Source of the DNA: a candidate division KSB1 bacterium
Lineage (GTDB): Bacteria > Zhuqueibacterota > Zhuqueibacteria > JANLFK01 > Oleimicrobiaceae
Direction of reading: 5' to 3'
DNA: 64,000 nucleotides
Assembly (NCBI GenBank): GCA_024655945.1
Contig: JANLFK010000001.1
Location: 524,116 to 588,115, forward strand
Shown: one piece after another, positions 8,901-17,219 of the stretch
Layout of the letters: every line of letters starts with the position of its first letter
Position numbering within the stretch: position 1 is the first letter of the stretch
Notes under the pieces: generated by a model
The model's input: the letters and a program-made list of their open reading frames with translations, nothing else
What the model was told of the DNA's origin: nothing
Database searches by the model: none
Program-made: the position numbers and the translations under genes

Positions 8901-9223
8901 TGATGGGTCAGCCGGATAGGCACGCCACCGGAGGCCGGCACAAGGAAGATATCCGTGTTGCCGTCGTACTCGCCACTGAAGGCGATCCACTTGCCATCCG
9001 GCGAAAAGACCGGGTTGAATTCGTTCCCCTCACCAGAGGTCAGGCGCCGCACATTGCTGCCATCCCGGTCTGCCACGTACAGGTCACCGGCGTAGGCAAA
9101 GGCAATCTGGGTGGCGCTGATGGCCGGTTGGCTCAGCATCCGGGTGTCTGTGGTGTCAATGGCCAAAGCCACGGCCACGGTGAGGAGCAGTGCCGCCGCG
9201 GCGACCAACGTCACGCGACGCAT
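5969..9223 (-). CDS. Tricorn-type protease (PD40 propeller, PDZ, S41 core)
   Basis: A 1084-residue exported peptidase. A signal peptide (about 1-21) is followed by repeated PD40/WD-like propeller blades of the type FSPDGKWIAF, filling roughly residues 25-530. A charged linker rich in Glu and Lys (about 545-575) leads to the helical C1 region with GHHRV (candidate catalytic His), a PDZ domain, and the S41 core with the nucleophile in DENAGSGGD and the late ENEGVPPD motif. This is the order seen in archaeal tricorn and its bacterial homologues, which degrade peptides of roughly 6-12 residues into di- to tetrapeptides. Here it carries a signal peptide, so it should act outside the cytoplasm. It lies 54 nt downstream of the S46 dipeptidyl peptidase, probably on the same transcript. 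Confidence 0.92.
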   Translation of the reverse strand: MRRVTLVAAAALLLTVAVALAIDTTDTRMLSQPAISATQIAFAYAGDLYVADRDGSNVRRLTSGEGNEFNPVFSPDGKWIAFSGEYDGNTDIFLVPASGGVPIRLTHHPAPDVVCDFTPDGKAVLFYSPRFSFTSRYCQLFTVPVEGGWPQQLELPVGFKACYSPDGKRLAYLPVREVFQQWKHYRGGTVATIWLYTFADHSVDKIPQPDGRCNDTDPMWVGDKVYFRSDRNGEFNLFCYDTVSKEVRQITFFSDFPVLDASYGAGVIIFEQAGYLQTYDLVSGQVQRLRVGVAADLLELRPRYVKGAEWIRSRDISPSGTRAVFEFRGEIVTVPAEKGDPRNLTATPGVHERFPAWSPDGKFIAYFSDASGEYALHILPQDGKGAPRVVPLGGAGFYNAISWSPDSKKLCFADNARTLFWLDLATGRITKIAQEALYMPGAFGTIRGAWSPDSRWVAYTLTNTAYFQQIFVYDIEQGKSWPVTDGMAEASDPVFDPSGKFLYFFASTDAGPVKHWFAMSNADVRMKNAIYLASLQKGTPSPLARQSDEERGKPEEEKEDKAEKAKEVEKKPPAKLVIDFAGMNERIVALPLPEADYRELQVGKEGQLYFLETVPAGPTKLHHYDLDKREDKVILEKVDDYQLSRDGKKLLCRTGQSWFITDLADKIDTSKGKLDVDAIEVRIEPQAEWRQIFHEAWRINRDYFYDSNFHGADWQAMRQKYAAFLPDLACRNDLNRLIQWMCSELAVGHHRVSGGDQLAKPKRVPCGLLGADYVIDNGRYRFAKVYGGLNWNPDLESPLKQPGIDVQAGEYLLAVNGKDLRPPENLFSRFENTAGKIVEITVGPRPDGVGSRTLQVVPIKDESDLRNRDWVESNIRKVDAATAGRVAYVYVPNTARLGHTYFKRYFFPQTNKEAIIIDERFNGGGQVADYYIDHLRRPYICNWALRYGQDLVTPSGAIFGPKVMLIDENAGSGGDLLPWMFRKLGLGPLVGKRTWGGLVGILGFPVLMDGGYVTAPNLAIWTEEGFVVENEGVPPDHEVEQEPAKVIAGHDPQLEKAIELIMVELEKNPPRKPQRPPYPVRVRK

Positions 9224-9277
9224 GGTAGGTCCCTCCCTAAGCCGCGAGGGGCGAGCCGGCGGCCCACCCCTCTTCGG

Positions 9278-11365
9278 TTACCTGATTCCCTCAATCTCGT
9301 CGGCCAAGGCCGCGGCGTCGTAGAGCTTGCGCAACGCCTCGCTGATGTAGCCGGTGTGCACGGCCACGGCCCGGTTGGCCTCTTCGTCGTAGACAAAGCG
9401 CCCCACAAGACTTTCGATGTTGCCGTCAAAGATCAGGCCGACCACCTCGGCGCGCGCGCTGATGACCGGCGAGCCGGAGTTGCCACCGATGATGTCGCAG
9501 GTGCTGACAAAGTTCACCGGCGTCGAGAGATCGAGACGGTCCTTGCGCTGCCAGAAGCGCTCCGGCAGGTCAAAGTCCTTTTCCCGGTCAAAGCTCAGCG
9601 CGCGGTCGTAAAGCCCGTAGAGCGTAGTCTTGTATGGCGCCTTGGTGCCGTTCATGGGATAGCCTTTCACCGCGCCATAGGAAAGCCGCAAGGTGAACGT
9701 GGCGTCCGGATAGGCCGATTTGCCGTAGACGGCAAAACGCGCCTGCGCGATTTTCTCGGCAGCGGGAGTGATCACGCTCTCCACGTGCTTCTTGTTCCAC
9801 TCGATGTCGGCGCGCATCATCGGCTCCAATTTGCGCATGAGCACGATGAGGGGATCGTTGCAGGCCTGGAGTGCGCTCTCGCCGCCTTCGAGGAGCGACT
9901 TGCGGAAGGCCACGTCGGCAAGCTTGGTGCCCTGGATGAGCTCTGCCGCCACCTCCCGCGGCGAACGGCCGTTGAGCACCGTCTTGATGAAGGGATGGTC
10001 GGCGCCCAATTGAGCCAACGACAGCGCAAGTGCCCCGCCAAGGTTGGCTTCTTCGAGGTCGTGATAAATGGGTGCCGGCGACAGGAGGCGGAACTTGAGC
10101 TCATCCAGCTCGGAGTCGTGGTAACCAGGAAGCCTCTGCCCGTCTGGCTTCTTGACTTCGATGCTGTAGAAGACCAGGGTCGAGGCGAAGCCCGCCAGGC
10201 GGGAGCCCATGATGCGCGCGTAGAAGCGCTCCTTGGCCCTGGCTGCCTGCTTCTTGATGACGCGGGCCACCGTGTCCCAGGCGTCGCCATAGGCCTTCTT
10301 CCACTCCGGCTTGGAGGCGACCAGGGCGCGGAATTCATCCTCGGCCTTCTTGCGCTTGGCCATCAGCTTTGCATCTAAGAGGCCCTGATACTCGCCGGTG
10401 AGGGCCTTCTTGCTGTTTTCCAGGCCGAAGATCTGCACCAAGGCGCGCCGCTCCTGCTCCGGGCCGCGCTTGGCGTACTCGCGCAGAATGGCGATGCGCT
10501 TGTTGATGTAGTCCAGCAGCATCGGGTACTGGTAGTCGCGCTGGAAAAGGAGCTGCTCGTAGGTGAACAACCGGTCTGTGGAGCCAGGGTTCCCGGAGAC
10601 GAAGACCAGCTCGCCGTCGCGTGCGCCCTGCGCGTTCCACTTGAAGTAGTGCTCGGAGTTCACCGGCTTGTCATTTTCGTAAACGCGGAAAAATGCCACG
10701 TCCAGATCGTAGCGCGGGTAGGTGAAGTTGTCAAAGTCGCCACCGAAGTAGGCCACCTGTCGCTCCGGGGCAAAGACCAGGCGCACGTCCGTGTACTTCT
10801 TGTAGCGGTAGAGCCAGTACTCGCCGCCATGGTAGAGGCTGATGACATTAGAGCGGAGGCCCGTATTTTCGAGGCTCTCCTTTTCGATGGCGGCGATGGC
10901 TGCGCGCCGCGCCTCTAATGCCTGCTCGTCCTTCATGCCTGGAGTGACCGCCGCCCGCACGCGCGCAGTGACGTCTTCCATGGAGACAAGCACGTTCACT
11001 TCCAGGTCGGGGCACTTGAGCTCCTCTTCCGGCGTGGCGGCATAAAAGCCCGTGGCCACATAGTCGCGCTCAGGCGTGGACACCTTCTGCAGCTGGCCCA
11101 CCGCCACGTGATGGTTGGTCATCACCAGGCCGTGCGGACTGACAAACGACCCGGAGCCGCCGTCCATGAAGCGCACGCTCGCCAGGCGCACGTGCTCTAG
11201 CCACTCCTGCGTCGGGGTAAACCCGTAGCGCTCCTGCAGCAACTTGGTAGGGGGACTATCGAACGTCCACATGCCTTCGTCGGCCACGCTGAGGTGGACC
11301 CAACAGGCAGCCAGGGCTAACGCCAGCAAAGCGCCACCGACCCGAGAAACACTCTTCCGGTACAT
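9278..11365 (-). CDS. S46 family dipeptidyl peptidase (DPP7/DPP11 type)
   Basis: A 695-residue exported serine exopeptidase that releases N-terminal dipeptides. After the signal peptide (about 1-28) the S46 start GMWTFDSPP is seen, then MTNHHV with the catalytic His (85 or 86), YPRYDLDVAFF with the Asp, and GGNSGSPV with the nucleophile Ser630. The residue 18 positions after that Ser is Gly648 (in FDGN). In DPP7 this position is Gly and gives preference for hydrophobic P1 residues, whereas DPP11 has Arg there and prefers acidic residues, so the DPP7 type is inferred. A likely promoter lies at 11627-11655. With the tricorn gene behind it, the pair would convert oligopeptides to short peptides for uptake. 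Confidence 0.93.
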   Translation of the reverse strand: MYRKSVSRVGGALLALALAACWVHLSVADEGMWTFDSPPTKLLQERYGFTPTQEWLEHVRLASVRFMDGGSGSFVSPHGLVMTNHHVAVGQLQKVSTPERDYVATGFYAATPEEELKCPDLEVNVLVSMEDVTARVRAAVTPGMKDEQALEARRAAIAAIEKESLENTGLRSNVISLYHGGEYWLYRYKKYTDVRLVFAPERQVAYFGGDFDNFTYPRYDLDVAFFRVYENDKPVNSEHYFKWNAQGARDGELVFVSGNPGSTDRLFTYEQLLFQRDYQYPMLLDYINKRIAILREYAKRGPEQERRALVQIFGLENSKKALTGEYQGLLDAKLMAKRKKAEDEFRALVASKPEWKKAYGDAWDTVARVIKKQAARAKERFYARIMGSRLAGFASTLVFYSIEVKKPDGQRLPGYHDSELDELKFRLLSPAPIYHDLEEANLGGALALSLAQLGADHPFIKTVLNGRSPREVAAELIQGTKLADVAFRKSLLEGGESALQACNDPLIVLMRKLEPMMRADIEWNKKHVESVITPAAEKIAQARFAVYGKSAYPDATFTLRLSYGAVKGYPMNGTKAPYKTTLYGLYDRALSFDREKDFDLPERFWQRKDRLDLSTPVNFVSTCDIIGGNSGSPVISARAEVVGLIFDGNIESLVGRFVYDEEANRAVAVHTGYISEALRKLYDAAALADEIEGIR

Positions 11366-11996
11366 CGTCGTTTACCTCCTGTTTGGTTCGCTCCACACCG
11401 CGCCGTGGGGACAACGCACGCGCCTTCGCATATGGCCCCGGGTGCGAGAAGTTTCACCCGCGCCGTGGTAGAGGCAAGGCTGCGATCGAGTGACTCGGCA
11501 AGCGCTGGGCCCTACGACGGATGGGCGCGAGCCTCGGCGCTTTTCGGCCCTCCCCAGCGGGCGCGGCCATCCCCGCCAACGAGCACAAGCACCGGGATCG
11601 GGAACCGGTCCTCGTGCGACCTGCCGAGTATACGCAAAAAGGAGGGAAAAATCAAGTGGAAAGATGGGGCATTTTGTGGAGAACAGAGCGCCTACCAAAG
11701 AAGGCCCGGCGGCGGAGCTGCGGCACTACCTCCTCCATCACCATCCTCTGCGGTGCTCCTGCCGAAGGGCGGACGGGGGGCAATTGGCCAGCCATCAAAG
11801 GCAACGGTCGTGACTCGTGACGGGAAGGACGCCCCGCGCGCCGCACCCACCGAGGTATTAGGGAGCGCGTCTGCTCTGTCCTCGGTTGACCTGCCGCCGG
11901 AGCCGCTGCCGGTTGCTGGCGTTCCACCAGCTGGCGGGGCAGGTCTTGCCAGCCACCGCACTGCCCTGAAATCAACCACAGCCGAGTAACGGCTAC
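11366..11996. other. 631-base intergenic region
   Basis: No supported gene. Open frames here lack ribosome sites and show no family resemblance. It contains one convincing minus-strand promoter (11627-11655), which would give the S46 gene a leader of about 255 nt. The remainder shows no repeat, tRNA or clear hairpin-terminator that I could recognise. Confidence 0.45.
11627..11655 (-). promoter_or_regulatory. Sigma70-like promoter upstream of S46/tricorn genes
   Basis: Minus strand: -35 TTGATT (11650-11655), 17-nt spacer, -10 TATACT (11627-11632). The predicted start is near 11620, about 255 nt before the S46 ATG. Confidence 0.5.
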
Positions 11997-14279
11997 TCAA
12001 TACACCAGCGTCATCTTCATTACGTCCGCAAACCCACCGGCGTGCATGCGACAGAAGTAGACGCCGGCGGGAACGCGAGCGCCGCCCTGATCGCGTCCAT
12101 CCCCCACCACCGAGTAGTGTCCGGGTGCCCGCTGCTCATCTGCCAACAGGCGCACACGCCGCCCCACCACATCGTAGACCTCACGCACCACCTCGCCGCT
12201 TCGCGCCACACCGAAACGAAGCAGCGTCGAGGCATTGAACGGATTGGGAAAGTTCTGCGCCAGATAGAAGCTTGCCGGCACCCCAGGTCGGTCGCGGTGC
12301 ACCCGGGACTGGGCGCGGTGGTACACCAGTACCCCACTCCCCTCGGTTGCCGCGTAGATGTAGCTCGGGTCCTTGGGGTCGACGCGAATCTTGTTTACCA
12401 GGCCAAGTGCGCCGGCAGTCCTTCGCCCATTTCTTGCCAGGTAGCGCCTGCGTCGTAGCTGACGTAGACCTCGGTACCCGCCGCGTAAACAATGTCGGTA
12501 TCTGCCGGGTCGATGGCAGCCGAGAAGACATACTGCCCACCCTCCAGCCCGATACCCGTGTTTGCCGAATACCACGAAGGCCCACGGTCGTGTGATTTGT
12601 AGACACCGCCCTTGTACCCCAATGCAACCAACAAGGTACGAGAATTTACCGGATTGATGGCCAGGTCCTCTCCCAGGTGCCATTCACCCTCCGAAACTCC
12701 CGAAAAGGCGAACACCCAGTGCTCGCCTGTGTCCTCTGACCTGTAGAGACCATGTGGCTGGGCCACGGAACCGGAGCGGACGCCCGCATAGACAATCTCC
12801 GGCCGAGAAGGGTCCACGGCGACAAGTCCACGCTTCCTGGTGGCAGACCGCTGCTCCTTGGTTGCCAGGTCTCACCCCAGTCAACACTCTTGAACAGGCC
12901 GCCGCCCATTGTGCCGCAATATACCACTGCAGGGCTGCTGGGGTCAACGTCTATCGCGAGGGGAAAGAGGCCCGCCAATGGCGCGCCCACTGCACGCCAG
13001 CTGTGGCCACCATCCATGCTAACGATAACAGCATCCGCGTAGTAACGCGGTGGGCCTGCGCTGCGGACCACCGTCGCGTACATTGTCGAAGGGAGTGTAG
13101 GAGCGATTGAAAGCCCCCGAACCTCGAGCATACCGTTGTCGGCTTGCGCATCGACCCAGGTGTTTCCACAGTCGTCGCTGTAGTAAAGACCTCCGTGATC
13201 TGCGGCTGTCCACACTCGGGATGGCGTGGTGGTGGTATCGCAGACAGTAGATAGCATCGGGACGCAACGCTCCCCCCGTCGTAGGTTGCATACAGACCAT
13301 CACAGGTGCCCAGGAGGAGACGTGCCGAGTCCAGCGGCAGGATGGAAAGAACCGCCGTGTTGCCCAGGCCAAAGTTGCGCTCCTCCCATGAGCGCCCGCC
13401 ATCCGGTGAGAAATAGAGCCCCACGGTGGTGCCAACATACAAGCTCTTGGCAGGGGGTGTTCCTCGGGCCAACGCCCTTAGCCACAGTCGACCACCCCGG
13501 GAGGCGGGGCTGAAGATTTCCCGCCAGGCACTCATGCCGTCACCGACATAGACACCAGCAAGCCCCCCCAGCACCATCTCCTTCTCCCCCGCGAGCGGGG
13601 GGAGCACGGCGACAACCGCTTGGCCGGCTAAGTTCTGGCTGATGTCCCGCCAGCTGCCCGTTCCTGCCCCGCCGAGCCAGGCTCTTGTGTACACTCCGTC
13701 GCGCGTTGAAGCAAATAGGGTATCGCCAGTCGCGTCCCATTGGCGGTCAAGCACATTTCCGGACCGGAGGCCGGCGTTCGCGGGTCCCCAGCTGTTTCCG
13801 CTGTCCTGGGAATACATCACGCCAGCTGGGGAGTCGTTTCCCACCAGCAGCCCTCCCGCGCGCTTCGGCTCCACCAGCAGCACGGTGGGAACCATCCCTG
13901 CAAACCAGGCCATCAGCCCCCAGGTACGCCCCCATCCGAGCTCTTGAACAATCGGCCCCAAACGCCATAGTAGATGGGATTCTTCACGTGCGAGGAGACT
14001 ACCACGTCTCCAAGATCGAACCCTGAGGCACCGCTCCCGACCCAAGGGTATTCCAGCACCCGGTCCCACGTGTAGCCCGTATCGGAACTCACGTGCAACC
14101 CTCCCTTCCCCGTATGCAGGAGGACGACTTCCGGGCGTACCGGACTCTGCGATCCTGTACACCGTGCATACCTGAGGACCGTCAGCGGTCCAGCAGTCAT
14201 CGCCGGCCTGGGCCCACGGGGCGCTGATCACCCCGATGCCCACGGCAAAAGTAACAATCAGGCGTCGTCTCGTCATCAT
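11997..14279 (-). pseudogene. Frameshifted BNR/Ycf48-like repeat protein with C-terminal FlgD-Ig/sorting-type domain
   Basis: One ancestral gene of about 760 codons is spread over several frames. It begins at 14279 with a signal peptide (ending APWAQA). It then shows repeated sialidase/Ycf48-type blades such as SSDTGYTWD, SQDSGNSWG, SPDGGRSWE, SDDCGNTWV, SVDWGETWQ and SYDAGATWQ. It ends in a typical FCB C-terminal domain (QNFPNPFNASTLLRF, VYDVVGRRVR, PAGVYFCRM). At least five frame changes are needed: near 14140, in the C5 run 13929-13933, in the C6 run 13272-13277, near 12835 and near 12415. All restored frames read sensibly, so the decay or the sequence errors are recent. Product if intact: a surface or secreted beta-propeller exported by a type IX-like route. 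Confidence 0.8.
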
Positions 14280-14334
14280 CTTTCACTCCTCCGGTTGGTG
14301 GCGGAGAGGCTGGGTCGGCCAGAACCGGTCAAGA

Positions 14335-14766
14335 CTACGGAACTTCAAGGCACGCTTCGTTCAAAGCTCCGAAAGCCCAATAGCAGTGATAACCAGCCTG
14401 GACCAGGTCGAAGGCGCGGTAGTTCCCATCACAGCTCGGGCCAGAGACCGGATCGTAATATGATTGCCACTCATAAGGGAGCACGCCCTCAACGGCGACC
14501 TCGCCATCGCAGTAAAGATCCGTGGGTGGGCACCCGTGATACGACCACCATTCCACCCGTATCTCGTACCACCAGCCCCCTGGGGGCGCCCAAAGGGGCA
14601 TTACCCCTGGAAAGAAGCTGTCCACATTGTAGTATTTGTTGCCGGTCTACTCCGCTGACATCATGTACACGATTATCGGGCTCCCCAGGACTCCTTTGCC
14701 CGCAAACAGGCCATCAAGGGCAAGCAGGAGCCCAGCCACCAGCAATAGCGACACTGATCTGCGCAT
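14335..14766 (-). pseudogene. Small secreted protein interrupted by an in-frame TAG
   Basis: The ATG at 14766 has a strong GGGAGGTGGG ribosome site and is followed by a clear signal peptide (VSLLLVAGLLLALDGLFAG). After 39 codons there is a TAG (14647-14649). Past this stop the same frame stays open for another 104 codons and reads as an aromatic, Cys-containing exported protein (WWYEIRVEWW, DLYCDGE, GPSCDGNYRAFDL) up to the TAG at 14335. A single nonsense change therefore splits an otherwise good gene. It sits 55 nt upstream of the frameshifted BNR gene, so two neighbours are broken. No family was recognised. Confidence 0.6.
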
Positions 14767-14838
14767 AACCCACCTCCCGGGCCTTTGCAGGCCCTCATTC
14801 CTTTCCCCCATAAAGGTTCCTTCGGCCGGCCCGGGCCT

Positions 14839-15624
14839 CTATTGCCAGCGAATCACCAGGTCAACATCCGTGCACAGCTCTTTCCTTCTCACCCGGTGGA
14901 AGCGTCTTTCTCCTTCCAGCCATGTAGAATCAGGCCGCGGGGACAACTCCACCCCTTGCCAGCTGGCCGGCAGCACCACCACGAACTCTGCCTCTCCCAC
15001 AGGCACCGGCCAGGCCTGAGTGGTGCGCAAAATGTAGCGTACCTTCTTGCCGCGCATTTCCTGCAGGTACCTCACCCTCACCGTCTCCGCACCAGCAGGC
15101 CTCACCTGCATTGCCCAAAAGATAGCCGTGTCGCTCACACTCGTCCAGAACTCGTGCCCCTCTACCTCACACTCATAGGGAAATGCCTGCTCTTCGTCCA
15201 CGGCCACAGGAAAGCACACCGTTGCGGCCACAGTTGCCCTGCGCAGGTTCTGGAAAACATACAAGCCCTCCACCAGCACCTGTCCAGGCCAACACGAGAG
15301 CACCACGCGTTCTGCTGACAAGTGCAACCAACCCGGAGGGATGCGAAAGGAGCCTTGCTGGGCCACGCTCAGCGAGGGCAAGTAGGCGAGGTAAAACGAG
15401 GCCAAGAGCACCACAAGGATCGGGGCCGGCACCACAGCAGTGCTCGTCTTGTGCGCAGAGCGGATTTGGGGGCCCTGGCAAGAAGCCCCGCCTGGGAGAA
15501 AGGAGGATGCGGACCCGAAAGGGCCAATTCTCCCCGTCCCGGCAGTTTTGCTCCGCCACCATTTGCGCAGGGTTGAGCAGGGGCCGCGTCGTTGGTTGCC
15601 GGACGATGAGAGGAGCGCCTCCAT
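14839..15624 (-). CDS. Exported protein of unknown function
   Basis: The start at 15624 is chosen because AAAGGGAGG lies seven bases before it; the frame itself is open from an ATG at 15711. The protein (261 residues) has an odd N-terminus: about 60 polar residues, then one hydrophobic segment (PAPILVVLLASFYLAYLPSL) ending in SVAQQG, which looks like a signal peptide or anchor. A GTG just before that segment could be the true start, giving an ordinary signal peptide. The remaining ~170 residues look like an all-beta domain with few cysteines. I do not recognise the family. A minus-strand TTGACA lies upstream at 15788-15793, with only a weak -10. Confidence 0.55.
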   Translation of the reverse strand: MEALLSSSGNQRRGPCSTLRKWWRSKTAGTGRIGPFGSASSFLPGGASCQGPQIRSAHKTSTAVVPAPILVVLLASFYLAYLPSLSVAQQGSFRIPPGWLHLSAERVVLSCWPGQVLVEGLYVFQNLRRATVAATVCFPVAVDEEQAFPYECEVEGHEFWTSVSDTAIFWAMQVRPAGAETVRVRYLQEMRGKKVRYILRTTQAWPVPVGEAEFVVVLPASWQGVELSPRPDSTWLEGERRFHRVRRKELCTDVDLVIRWQ

Positions 15625-16090
15625 TGTGGCCTCCCTTTCCTCTCCCGCATCCAAACGCTTCCGCCGACACACGTCTGCTGGCCCCCGGCCGTGGCTAAGG
15701 TAGTCGGCCATCGGCCCGAGAAAGCCATCAGTCTGCCTGATCCAACCTCGGTTCGCAAGCGTGATAAATGTAAAAAAAATGAGCTCCTGTCAATACTTTT
15801 CTTGAGGAGGCCAACCTCCGGGAGGTGCTCGCGCATCGAGTGGAAGGGGGTGCAGCCGCAGCCAGGCGTGCCGAGTGAAGAGTCATTTTCCCGCCCAAGG
15901 GAGCGCTCAGGGGAGCATGGTTAAGCACTGCCCGCCGAGGGATGAGACGGCTGGTCGCTCCCTGGCCCGAGCTCTGGCCGCAAGAGCAACCGCGCCACAG
16001 GGCCACCCTGCCCTCATTAGCCGCAAGGGGATGCCCCTTTGGGCAACACTATTCAGCCGCGTGGGGACAGCGCTTCGAACGACCCCAGGG
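15625..16090. other. Intergenic region
   Basis: No supported gene. An AT-rich patch (about 15762-15793) includes a minus-strand TTGACA and a T8 run before weak -10-like hexamers; it is the only plausible promoter for the unknown exported protein. Nothing else was recognised. Confidence 0.35.
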
Positions 16091-17062
16091 TCACATCATC
16101 CTCTCCAGCACCAGGAAGCGCTGCCGCAGCGCGGCCCGCTGGAAGCGCACCAAGTCGGTGCGGAGGAAGCTTTGGAGGTCTCCGCTGCCGGCAATGCGCA
16201 GGGCTTCGTACCGCCATTGGTGGGGATCGTAATGTGGGCCCAGGGCGTTGTCGGCAAATGCCTCGGGGAAGGTCTCCACCCAGGCAGCGCAGCGCTCGGC
16301 AAGGGTGTGGCGTCCGCCTGCCGGCACGAGAGCAAAAAGCGCGCGGAGCTGCTTTTCGAGGCTGGCCCATTTGCCACTCACCCTGCGGGTGCCGCGCGCG
16401 GCACACAGCCAGTCGAACACTGCCCGCGCCGCATGGCAGAAGCGCGCAGGGTTATCCCGTTCGAAAGTGCGCCCCCGGAAGTCGACGTACCGCCAGCGCT
16501 CGTAAGGGAGGTCAGGATAAGCATAGGCCTGCAAGTGGCCAACCCTGGCCCGGAACAGGTCCAGCACCACATCCCAGGCACGTCGGCAGCGGCGCCATTC
16601 ACCATCGACGAAGCGGCGCAGGGCGCGCACGTCGTTTTCCAGGTGGCGGCGCCCGGAGAAACCTTCGTGGGCCCAGGTGTCGGCGTAGGCGTGCAGTGCC
16701 ACACCAAGCTGGTAAAGCCTCAGCTCACCCCGTTCGGCGAGGGCCCGTTCAACAGGTAGCCGGCTCAAGGTACAGTCCGCAGTGGTTGCATAGGGCGAGT
16801 ACTGCCCATCCCAACGCAGGGAGGGGACAAAATGAAAGGGAAAGTAGATCTTCTTGTGCACGTTCCAGGTAAAGAACTGCAGGCCAAGATGCGCGGTGCG
16901 CACAGTGTCGAAATAGTAATCCCCTACCTTTACCTGACCGCTGTCGCTAGAATCATCCACGAACTGCGAGCTGTAGGCGATCACCCGGGCCTCGGCCGGA
17001 GAGAAGCCGGCAAGGTGCGCCAGCACCATCACCGCATAGTAGTGAAAGTCCTTCTGCATCAT
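16091..17062 (-). CDS. DUF6765-like protein (putative zinc-dependent phospholipase-like fold)
   Basis: A 323-residue protein without a signal peptide. The N-terminus (MQKDFHYYAVMVLAHLAGF then EARVIAYSSQFVDD) and the central HAYADTWAHEGFSGR motif match what I know of the DUF6765 family. The His and Asp residues in YHxDTWAH-like motifs and in the N-terminal segment resemble metal ligands of zinc-dependent phospholipase C or S1/P1-type helical enzymes, but the reaction is not established. It contains many Trp and Arg residues. It stands alone: 157 nt separate it from the upstream gene and 466 nt from the next gene downstream. Family assignment is from memory of the motif, not from a search. Confidence 0.65.
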   Translation of the reverse strand: MMQKDFHYYAVMVLAHLAGFSPAEARVIAYSSQFVDDSSDSGQVKVGDYYFDTVRTAHLGLQFFTWNVHKKIYFPFHFVPSLRWDGQYSPYATTADCTLSRLPVERALAERGELRLYQLGVALHAYADTWAHEGFSGRRHLENDVRALRRFVDGEWRRCRRAWDVVLDLFRARVGHLQAYAYPDLPYERWRYVDFRGRTFERDNPARFCHAARAVFDWLCAARGTRRVSGKWASLEKQLRALFALVPAGGRHTLAERCAAWVETFPEAFADNALGPHYDPHQWRYEALRIAGSGDLQSFLRTDLVRFQRAALRQRFLVLERMM

Positions 17063-17219
17063 ACCTCCCTGGCTCTACCCACACCCAGGCCGAGAGCTTG
17101 TCTCGCCCCAGGGGACTTTTCCTACTTAGGCCCGGGCCTGGCTCGCGATAGCCGGGTCGTGGTAGTGAGCTACCAACCAGGCTGACCTTCCCGTCGCTTC
17201 TTTCCATCGAATAATCCCC

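Noticed and set aside
7679..10378. A plus-strand open frame of 899 codons
   Set aside because: It is antisense to the tricorn and S46 genes, which have full domain and catalytic motifs. High GC keeps the opposite frame open; its translation is rich in His, Arg, Gly and Val and matches nothing.
11405..11989. A plus-strand open frame of 194 codons in the 11.4-12.0 kb gap
   Set aside because: No ribosome site, Pro/Arg/Ala-rich low-information translation, and three mutually overlapping frames of equal quality, as expected of noncoding GC-rich DNA.
14295..14768. A plus-strand open frame of 157 codons opposite the TAG-broken gene
   Set aside because: The minus strand has the ribosome site and signal peptide; the plus-strand translation has no recognisable feature.
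14785..14806. A GGGCCT/AGGCCC hairpin next to the ribosome site of the broken secreted gene
   Set aside because: Only six base pairs and no T run; too weak to call a terminator or regulatory switch.
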